This document shows, piece after piece, positions 58,007 through 64,000 of a stretch of 64,000 nt of DNA. The notes beneath the pieces were generated by a model. That model was not told where the DNA came from. It ran no database searches and was given only the letters and a program-made list of their open reading frames with translations. The DNA comes from Falsirhodobacter sp051195255 (lineage in GTDB: Bacteria > Pseudomonadota > Alphaproteobacteria > Rhodobacterales > Rhodobacteraceae): positions 186,001 through 250,000 of the forward strand of contig NZ_JBNJLK010000004.1 of NCBI RefSeq assembly GCF_051195255.1, given 5' to 3'. The position numbers and the translations under genes were made by a program. Position 1 is the stretch's first letter; each line of letters opens with the position of its first letter.

Positions 58007-59284
58007 TCAGTAGAACCAGTTGGCCGGAACGATGACGATGTCGGGGAACAGGACCAGCAGCAGCAAGACCAGCACCTCGGCGATCAGGAACGGCCAGACG
58101 CCCGTGATCACCTTGCCCAGCGGCACGCGTCCCACGCTGCTGACGACGTTCAGCACCACGCCCACGGGCGGCGTCAGCAGTCCGATGCAGCAGTTCATGA
58201 TGAACATCACCCCGAAATAGATCGGGTCGATCCCCGCCTTCGTGATGATGGGCATCAGCACCGGCGTCAGGATCAGGATGGTCGGCGTCAGGTCGAGCGC
58301 GGTGCCCACGATCAGGACCAGCACCATGATCACCAGCATCAGCAGCTTCGGGTTGTCGATCAGCGGCTCGATATAGCCCGCGATGCCGGCGGGGATGTTG
58401 GCGGCGGTGATCAGCCAGGCCGACACCAGCGCCGCGCAGACAAGGAACATGATCGCCGCCGTGGTCCGGCCGGCCGCGATCAGCACATGCGGCAGGTCCC
58501 GGGGCTTCAGCTCGCGGTAGACGACCATGCCGACGAAGAGGGCGTAGAAGGCCGCGATCACCGCCGCCTCGGTCGGGGTGACGACGCCCAGCTTGATGCC
58601 GCCCAAGATGATCACCGGCATTCCCAGCGCCCAGAGGGCCCGGGCCGAGGTGCGGCCCCGCTCCGTCCAGCTGGCGCGCGGCAGGGTTTCCACCTTGTCG
58701 TTGCGGGCCACGATCAGCCAGGTGACGACCAGCACCACCCCCATCAGCACGCCCGGCACGATCCCCGCCATGAATAGCTTTGAGATGGAGAGGTTCGCCG
58801 CCACGCCGAAGATGATGAAGGCCATCGACGGCGGAATGACCGGCGCGATCACGCCCCCCGCCGCGATCAGGCCCGCCGAGCGGGGTACGTTGTAGCCCGC
58901 CCGCGCCATCATCGGGATCAGGATGGCGGCCAGTGCCGCCGTGTCCGCCGCGGCCGAGCCCGAGATGGAGGCCATGATGACCGCCGCGATGATCGCCACA
59001 AGGCCAAGCCCGCCGCGGATGTGGCCGACGCAACTGATGGCGAATTCGATGATGCGCTTGGACAGGCCCCCAGCGTTCATCAGCTCTCCCGCCAGGATGA
59101 AGAAGGGGATGGCCAGCAGCGTGAAGGTGTCGGCCCCGATCAGCATGTTCTGGGCGATGATCTGCGTGTTGAACATGCCCATCCAGGACATCAGCACCAC
59201 GCCGCAGAAGATCAGCGCGAAGGCGACGGGCACCCCCACGGCCATGGAGCCGAGAAGCGAGACGATGAAGACCAGAAGCGTCAT
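58007..59284 (-). CDS. TRAP transporter large permease, DctM family
   Basis: 425 aa with about twelve membrane helices. Starts LLVFIVSLLGSMAVGVPVAF and carries IPFFILAGELMNAGGLSKRI, SISGSAAADTAALAAILIPM and the C-terminal MFIMNCCIGLLTPPVGVVLN, all typical DctM blocks. It is the ion-driven translocating subunit. Overlaps the small permease gene by 4 bases. Confidence 0.95.
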   Translation of the reverse strand: MTLLVFIVSLLGSMAVGVPVAFALIFCGVVLMSWMGMFNTQIIAQNMLIGADTFTLLAIPFFILAGELMNAGGLSKRIIEFAISCVGHIRGGLGLVAIIAAVIMASISGSAAADTAALAAILIPMMARAGYNVPRSAGLIAAGGVIAPVIPPSMAFIIFGVAANLSISKLFMAGIVPGVLMGVVLVVTWLIVARNDKVETLPRASWTERGRTSARALWALGMPVIILGGIKLGVVTPTEAAVIAAFYALFVGMVVYRELKPRDLPHVLIAAGRTTAAIMFLVCAALVSAWLITAANIPAGIAGYIEPLIDNPKLLMLVIMVLVLIVGTALDLTPTILILTPVLMPIITKAGIDPIYFGVMFIMNCCIGLLTPPVGVVLNVVSSVGRVPLGKVITGVWPFLIAEVLVLLLLVLFPDIVIVPANWFY

Positions 59285-59817
59285 TCGCCACCTCCACGCA
59301 CACCCTCGGCGGGGTCCATCTCTCCGCAGAAGCTGCGGATCTCGGACTCGGTGACGCGGCCCGTCAGAAGGCGCGCCAGCCGTTCCAGGGTGATCAGGAT
59401 GATGCCCGCCCCAGTGAACAGCCCGATGCCGTAGACCCAGGCCATGGACAGCCCCGACACCGGCGCGTCCATGCTGGCGTTGATGGGCAACTGCTTCCAG
59501 GTGCCATGGGTCAGCACGGCGGCGCAGCCCACGATCATCACGTCCGACAGCCCCATCAGCACCAGCCGCCCCCGCCGGCCAAAGCGGGCGACGAAGGTTT
59601 CCATCCCCATGTGCAGACGGTGGTGATGCGCCACCACCGCACCGATGAAGGTCAGCCAGACAAAGGCGAAGCGCGACAGCTCGTCCGAGACCGCGAGGCC
59701 GGAGTTCATGGTGTAGCGCATGACCACGTTGACGAAGACCATGATCGCCATCGCGGCCAGAAGCAGCGCCAGCAGGATGTCGAGAAAGCGGAAGAAGGCA
59801 TGGACCAGTGCGGTCAT
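59281..59817 (-). CDS. TRAP transporter small permease, DctQ family
   Basis: 178 aa with four helices. The diagnostic stretch SDELSRFAFVWLTFIGAVVA follows the first two helices, then HHHRLHMGMETF. The start at 59817 is preceded by AAAGGATATAGG; the frame extends a few codons further without a better site. It begins one base after the FAH-family gene ends and overlaps the DctM gene by 4 bases. Confidence 0.93.
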   Translation of the reverse strand: MTALVHAFFRFLDILLALLLAAMAIMVFVNVVMRYTMNSGLAVSDELSRFAFVWLTFIGAVVAHHHRLHMGMETFVARFGRRGRLVLMGLSDVMIVGCAAVLTHGTWKQLPINASMDAPVSGLSMAWVYGIGLFTGAGIILITLERLARLLTGRVTESEIRSFCGEMDPAEGVRGGGE

Positions 59818-59818
59818 C

Positions 59819-60985
59819 CTATATCCTTTCGCCAAGGTCGCGGCCGATCAGGTTGCGCATCAGCTCCCGCACGCCGAAGCGCCATTCGGGGCAGCGGTCG
59901 GTGCGGTCCACCCAGTTGACCAGCCGGCCCAGACGGGGCGAAGCGATCTCCACCCGGTCCCCCACCTCATGCGTGAAGCCCTGCCCTGCGCCCCGCCGAT
60001 CCTTCACCGGGGCGAACATCGTGCCAAGGAACAGCACCGCCCCGTCGGGATACTGGTGCGAGCGGTTCAGAAGCTGGCCCACCAGATCGGCGGGCGACCG
60101 GCTGATCGCCTCCATCGCGCTGTCGCCGGTCATGACAAAGCCGTCCTCCCCCTCCACCCGGAGGGAGACGACGGAGCGGTTCAGGTCGTCGTGGGTGAAA
60201 TGGTCGTCGAACAGCCGAAGGAAGGGGCCGATGGCGCAGGAGGCGTTGTTGTCCTTGGCCTTGCCCAGCAGCAGGGCCGAGCGGCCCTCGACGTCGCGCA
60301 GGTTGACGTCGTTGCCCAATGTGGCGCCCAGGATCGTGCCGTCGGACCGGACGACGACGACCACCTCCGGCTCGGGGTTGTTCCATTCCGATATGGGGTG
60401 GATGCCGACCATGTCGCCGCATCCCACCGCCGACATCGGCTGCGCCTTGGTGAAGATCTCGGCATCCGGGCCGATGCCCACCTCCAGATACTGGGACCAG
60501 AGGCCCATGTCCTGCAGCAGCGCCTTGATCTGGCGGGCCTTGTCGGATCCGGCCTGCACTCCGCGCAGGTTTTCCCCGATCACGGGGGCCAGCCGCGCCC
60601 GCACCTCGTTCGCGCGGGTGCTGTCGCCACGGGCCTGTTCCTCGATCACGCGTTCCAGCATGCTGTCGGCAAAGGTGACGCCTGCGGCCTTGATCGCGTG
60701 AAGGTCGACGGGCGCCAGAAGGTGCCCGGCAGACCCGTCCAGAAACGCCTGAAGCGGGCCAAGGTCCGGCAGGTCACGCGTGACAAGCGCCGCGCGCAGG
60801 TCCGTGCGTTCCAGAAGCCCCGACATGGTGGCGGAAAGGCCGGTCAGGTCGAACACATGGCCCCCCCGCAGGATCACGGGGCATGGCCCGCCCTGCACGG
60901 TCGACCAGACCCGGCCCAGCAATGTCGCACGCTCCGCATCCTCCGGCAAAAGCGCGGACGCGTTCAAAGGCTGCCGTGAAGCCAC
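59819..60985 (-). CDS. Fumarylacetoacetate hydrolase-family enzyme (AraD1-like sugar-acid dehydratase)
   Basis: 388 aa, cytoplasmic. The C-terminal FAH domain carries metal-binding acidic residues in EVGIGPDAEIF and NNPEPEVVVVV, then LGNDVNLRDVEGRSALLLGK and RSHQYPDGAVLFLGTMFAP. The long N-terminal domain (LLGRVWSTVQGGPCPVILRG) and the overall length match the L-2-keto-3-deoxyarabonate dehydratase/AraD1 group rather than short FAH proteins. First gene of the catabolic TRAP operon; it would dehydrate a 2-keto-3-deoxy sugar acid. Confidence 0.82.
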   Translation of the reverse strand: MASRQPLNASALLPEDAERATLLGRVWSTVQGGPCPVILRGGHVFDLTGLSATMSGLLERTDLRAALVTRDLPDLGPLQAFLDGSAGHLLAPVDLHAIKAAGVTFADSMLERVIEEQARGDSTRANEVRARLAPVIGENLRGVQAGSDKARQIKALLQDMGLWSQYLEVGIGPDAEIFTKAQPMSAVGCGDMVGIHPISEWNNPEPEVVVVVRSDGTILGATLGNDVNLRDVEGRSALLLGKAKDNNASCAIGPFLRLFDDHFTHDDLNRSVVSLRVEGEDGFVMTGDSAMEAISRSPADLVGQLLNRSHQYPDGAVLFLGTMFAPVKDRRGAGQGFTHEVGDRVEIASPRLGRLVNWVDRTDRCPEWRFGVRELMRNLIGRDLGERI

Positions 60986-61037
60986 CTTGCCCCTCCCTCA
61001 TGTGACGGCGCCCTCCAGCACCGCGTCGCCTGATGAT

Positions 61038-61052
61038 GTCAGACAACAGTAT
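61038..61052. promoter_or_regulatory. Candidate GntR operator upstream of the TRAP operon
   Basis: GTCAGACAACAGTAT lies in the spacer between the regulator gene end and the FAH-family gene start. With the preceding T it contains TGTC-A-GACA, a short perfect palindrome typical of FadR-subfamily sites. The same GTCAGACAA occurs at 63305-63313 in the other promoter of this locus. Confidence 0.55.
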
Positions 61053-61108
61053 CACATGACCCTAAGCGTGGCCCGGCCAACCTGTCCACCGGAATCTTGA
61101 ACGGCGGC

Positions 61109-61825
61109 CTAGGGGTGGAAATCCAGCTCCAGCGCGACCCGTTCGGTGGAGCCGGCCATGTGCGTCCGCATCGCCGCCCGCGCCCGCGCCGGATCGCCCG
61201 CGGCGATGGCCTCGCGCAGTTCGCGATGTTCGCGGGTGACCACCTCCACGATCTCCTCCAGCCGGATCCGCTGGCGCGAGGCGACGATGGTGTGCAGGAT
61301 CCGGTCCGAGATCGCGCCAAGGAACTGCACGAAATAGTCGTTGCCCGTCGCCGCCGCGATGATGCGGTGGAACTCCAGATCGGCCAGCATGCCGTCCTGC
61401 GCCCCTTCGCCGGTGTCGGCCATGCGGATCATCGCCTCGTCCATCTGTTGCAGATGTTCGGGTGTGTGGTGCAGGGCGGCCAGTCCCGCCGCCTCGATCT
61501 CCAGCGGGACGCGCAGCTGGAACAGGTGGCGGAAGGCCAGCTTGTCCATCTGGCCGCCATCGTCCAGCCGGATGTGGCGGGTGGGACGTTCGATGACAAA
61601 GGCGCCCACGCCCTGCCGCGTCTCGATCATGCCCTCGTTGCGCAGCTGCGCGATCGCCTCGCGGATGACGGTGCGGCTGACGCCGAAGGTCTTCGACATC
61701 GCGTGTTCGGTCGGCAGCTTGTCCCCGGGCTTCAGTGCGCCCGTCCGGATCTGCTGCGTGAACTGGGCCGCGATGCGGCCCGGCAGATGCTCGTTCCGGG
61801 TGATCTGGGTGAAATCGGCGCTCAT
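61109..61825 (-). CDS. GntR-family transcriptional regulator, FadR/FCD subfamily
   Basis: 238 aa. N-terminal winged HTH: ALKPGDKLPTEHAMSKTFGV, SRTVIREAIAQLRNEGMIET, RQGVGAFV. C-terminal FCD ligand domain with metal-type His residues (DLEFHRIIAAATGN, THMAGSTERV). It probably represses the TRAP/catabolic operon and releases DNA on binding a pathway sugar acid. GAGGAGCGAGC precedes the ATG at 61825. It lies 26 bases after the oxidase gene on the same strand. Confidence 0.92.
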   Translation of the reverse strand: MSADFTQITRNEHLPGRIAAQFTQQIRTGALKPGDKLPTEHAMSKTFGVSRTVIREAIAQLRNEGMIETRQGVGAFVIERPTRHIRLDDGGQMDKLAFRHLFQLRVPLEIEAAGLAALHHTPEHLQQMDEAMIRMADTGEGAQDGMLADLEFHRIIAAATGNDYFVQFLGAISDRILHTIVASRQRIRLEEIVEVVTREHRELREAIAAGDPARARAAMRTHMAGSTERVALELDFHP

Positions 61826-61851
61826 GCTCGCTCCTCGCGGTCCGTCCGTGG

Positions 61852-63285
61852 TCAGGGCCGATCGATCTGGCAACCGGGATTCATCATCGCCCTCGGATCC
61901 AGCGCCTGCTTGATCGACAAAAGAAGCTGGCGGTGTATCGCAGGCAGGCGCGCTTCGAAATCGTCCTTTTTCAACCGCCCGATTCCATGCTCGGCGCTGA
62001 TCGATCCGTCATAGCGGTCCAGCACGGCGTTCACGATCTTCTTGGCCTTCAGGATCTGCGGTTCCTCCTGTTCCGGGCCCAGAGTGTAATCCGGCAGCAC
62101 GTTCAGATGGACATTCCCGTCCCCCACATGCCCGTAAGACACGCAGATGCAGCCGGGCATCTGCGCCGTCACGGTCGCCTCGGCCTCCGCCACGAAATCG
62201 GCCAGCCGCGATAAGGGGACGGAGATGTCGGTCCGCATGTGCCGCCCGCGCTGGGCCTGCCCCAGGTTCATCCCCTCGCGGATGGCCCACAGGTTCCGCG
62301 CCTGAGTTGTCGACTGCGCGATCACCCCGTCCAGCGCCAGACCGCGTTCGAAGGCGGATTCAAGGAACCGCTGCATCAGGTCGGCCACATCGACAAGACC
62401 GGAACCCGTGATCTCGATCAGTGCATAGGCGGGATACGTCGCCTCCAGCGGGATCGGCAGGTCCGGCATCGCTTCCCGTGCAAGATCGATGGCCAGCGGG
62501 GGCATGAACTCGAAGGCCGACATCAGGTCGCAGCACTCCCGCCGGGCCCGGCGATACAGGGCGATCACGTCCTCCAACCCCGCCAGCCCCACCAGGGCGG
62601 TGGCCACCTGTTCGGGCACCGGCAGCAGTTTCAGGGATACGGCGGTGATGATGCCCAGCGTCCCTTCCGCCCCGATGAACATCTGCTTCAGGTCGATGCC
62701 GCGATTGTCCTTGCGCAGCTTCGACAGGCCGTCGAACAGGCGGCCGTCGGGCAGAACCACCTCCAGCCCCAGAACCATCTCGCGCGTCATGCCGTAGCGG
62801 AGGACGTTGATCCCGCCCGCGTTGGTGGACACGTTACCCCCGATCCGGCAACTGCCCTGCGCGCCCAGCGACAGGGGAAAGAACAGACCTGCCTCCGCCA
62901 CGCGCTCCTTGATGGTTTCCAGCACCGCCCCCGCTTCGACCACGGTCGAGAAGTTGTCGGCGTCAAGGCTGCGGATGCGGGTCATCCGTTCCAGGCTGAC
63001 AACGACCTGGCTGGCTGGCGAATCCGGTGTGGCCCCCAGCACAAGCCCCGTGTTCCCGCCCTGCGGGACGACGGCCAGCCCCAGCGACGCGGCGGCGGTC
63101 ACGCAGGCCTGAACCTCGGCCGTGTTGCGCGGACGCAGAACGGCCACGGCGTCGCTTTGCACATCGCCGTGCCAGTCGCGGCAATAGGGGCGGACCGCCT
63201 CCCCCACCAGCACGAGATCGGCGCCCAGAAGGGCGATCAACTGCGTCGCTTGCCTGTCATCGGTGACCATCATCACGTCGTCCAT
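61852..63285 (-). CDS. FAD-linked D-2-hydroxyacid dehydrogenase/oxidase (GlcD-like)
   Basis: 477 aa. The FAD-binding PCMH domain has VVPQGGNTGLVLGATPDSPA, LGAQGSCRIGGNVSTNAGGI and VLPDGRLFDGLSKLRKDNRG; the C-terminal FAD-oxidase domain includes YGHVGDGNVHLNVLP with the metal-binding His pair, and SAEHGIGRLKKDDF. The family covers glycolate, D-lactate and D-2-hydroxyglutarate oxidation. The operon context suggests a 2-hydroxy acid arising from sugar-acid breakdown. Acceptor unknown. Divergent from the DenD-like gene, with 83 bases between. Confidence 0.9.
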   Translation of the reverse strand: MDDVMMVTDDRQATQLIALLGADLVLVGEAVRPYCRDWHGDVQSDAVAVLRPRNTAEVQACVTAAASLGLAVVPQGGNTGLVLGATPDSPASQVVVSLERMTRIRSLDADNFSTVVEAGAVLETIKERVAEAGLFFPLSLGAQGSCRIGGNVSTNAGGINVLRYGMTREMVLGLEVVLPDGRLFDGLSKLRKDNRGIDLKQMFIGAEGTLGIITAVSLKLLPVPEQVATALVGLAGLEDVIALYRRARRECCDLMSAFEFMPPLAIDLAREAMPDLPIPLEATYPAYALIEITGSGLVDVADLMQRFLESAFERGLALDGVIAQSTTQARNLWAIREGMNLGQAQRGRHMRTDISVPLSRLADFVAEAEATVTAQMPGCICVSYGHVGDGNVHLNVLPDYTLGPEQEEPQILKAKKIVNAVLDRYDGSISAEHGIGRLKKDDFEARLPAIHRQLLLSIKQALDPRAMMNPGCQIDRP

Positions 63286-63304
63286 GTCTTAGGGTTTGCA
63301 GGTC

Positions 63305-63322
63305 GTCAGACAATCATACTAT
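63305..63322. promoter_or_regulatory. Second candidate GntR operator, divergent promoter
   Basis: GTCAGACAATCATACTAT lies between the divergent oxidase and DenD-like genes. It shares GTCAGACAA and a following TAT with 61038-61052, suggesting one regulator controls both promoters. Confidence 0.55.
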
Positions 63323-63368
63323 CCTATCCGGACCGGAATGCGATCCGAGATTTGAAGGGGGGAACGGC

Positions 63369-64000
63369 ATGCACATCCTGATCATCGGGGCCGCCGGCAT
63401 GTTGGGGCGCAAGCTGACGCAGCGGCTGGTGCGGGACGGCGCGACCGACGCGCTGACGCTGGCCGACGTGGTGCCGCCCGAAACGCCGGCCGGCTTCACT
63501 GGCACCGCGACCTGCCTCGCCGCCGATCTGTCGGCCCCCGGCACCGCCGCGCAACTGATCGCGGGACGGCCCGACGTGATCTTCCACTTCGCCGCCATCG
63601 TATCCGGAGAGGCGGAGGCCGAGTTTGAGAAGGGCTACCGCATCAACCTCGACGGAACGTGGGCCCTGTTCGAGGCGATCCGGCAGGCCCATCTGGCGGA
63701 CGGCTACTTCCCGCGCGTGGTCTTCGCCTCCTCCATCGCGGTGGTGGGTGCGCCGCTGCCCTTCCCCATCCCCGACGACTTCCACACGACGCCGCTGACC
63801 AGCTATGGCACCCAGAAGGCGATCAGCGAGCTGTTGCTGGCCGACTACACCCGTCACGGATTCTTCGACGGCATCGGCATCCGCCTGCCCACGATCTGCA
63901 TCCGACCGGGCGTGCCGAACAAGGCGGCCTCGGGCTTCTTTTCCAATATCCTGCGCGAACCGTTGGTGGGCCAGCCGGCCGTCCTGCCGGTGCCCGACAC
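63369..64000 (+). CDS. D-erythronate dehydrogenase-like NAD-dependent epimerase/dehydratase (3' end outside window)
   Basis: The first ~210 residues are present. Extended SDR fold: MHILIIGAAGMLGRKLTQRL, FHFAAIVSGEAEAEFEKGYR, INLDGTWALFEAIRQA, Ser in VVFASSIAVVGAPL and Tyr/Lys in TSYGTQKAISELLLADY. The HFAAIVSGEAExxFExGYRIN block is characteristic of DenD, which oxidises D-erythronate at C2. GGGGGGAACGGC precedes the ATG. This fits the tetronate/sugar-acid theme of the preceding operon; the remaining enzymes would lie beyond the window. Confidence 0.87.
   Translation, partial: MHILIIGAAGMLGRKLTQRLVRDGATDALTLADVVPPETPAGFTGTATCLAADLSAPGTAAQLIAGRPDVIFHFAAIVSGEAEAEFEKGYRINLDGTWALFEAIRQAHLADGYFPRVVFASSIAVVGAPLPFPIPDDFHTTPLTSYGTQKAISELLLADYTRHGFFDGIGIRLPTICIRPGVPNKAASGFFSNILREPLVGQPAVLPVPD

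Overview
The window is high-GC DNA from an alphaproteobacterium, most likely a member of the Rhodobacteraceae/Paracoccaceae. The evidence is the codon bias, the zwf-pgl-pgi order, a small conserved protein typical of Rhodobacterales, a stand-alone Hint-domain protein and two alphaproteobacterial-type transport operons. The genus cannot be told from the sequence. Protein family names rest on recognised motifs; no database search was run.

Layout. 1-9125: housekeeping genes (3' end of enolase, anhydro-MurNAc kinase, tyrosyl-tRNA synthetase, L,D-transpeptidase lipoprotein, class I glutamine amidotransferase, class V aminotransferase, MsbA-like ABC exporter, YgfZ-like protein). 9329-12222: outer-membrane barrel, Hint protein, isoaspartate methyltransferase and small conserved genes. 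12534-17595: five-gene Liv-type ABC importer (binding protein, two ATPases, two permeases). 17721-23528: small proteins, RidA, the zwf-pgl-pgi operon at the entry of the Entner-Doudoroff/pentose-phosphate routes, and a GrlR-like protein.

23544-35982 is phage-derived. It holds an intact four-gene lysis cassette (endolysin, holin-like, Rz, Rz1), a frameshifted integrase relic, a tRNA-Cys, and a second, heavily deleted prophage of about 9.9 kb. That prophage is bounded by a 52-56 bp direct repeat made of the 5' half of the tRNA-Cys and its flank. It carries a decayed second lysis cassette, an acyltransferase and small exported cargo genes with their own hairpin terminators, a fragmented terminase, early recombination genes, and a Rad52-like/tyrosine-integrase fusion that has lost a catalytic arginine.

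36074-38071: exported superoxide dismutase, a CtaG-like protein and a DUF2243 protein. 38457-53001: ten tightly packed genes on one strand that look like a single operon. It begins with a receiver-PP2C phosphatase, a STAS anti-anti-sigma protein, a serine-kinase anti-sigma protein and a hybrid histidine kinase. It continues with two DUF3131 proteins, an acyltransferase, a cellulose-synthase-like glycosyltransferase, a Pro/Ala-rich exported protein, a barrel-like exported protein and a secreted esterase. I read this as a polysaccharide synthesis, modification and export system wired to its own partner-switching control, and it is the best candidate here for an undescribed system.

53117-54912: nucleoside hydrolase and a putative rhamnosyltransferase. 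55277-64000: a sugar-acid catabolic region with an SDR dehydrogenase, an EamA transporter, a TRAP transporter, a FAH-family dehydratase/hydrolase, a GntR regulator, an FAD-linked oxidase and a DenD-like dehydrogenase cut by the window end. Both of its divergent promoter regions contain a shared GTCAGACAA motif, probably the regulator's operator.
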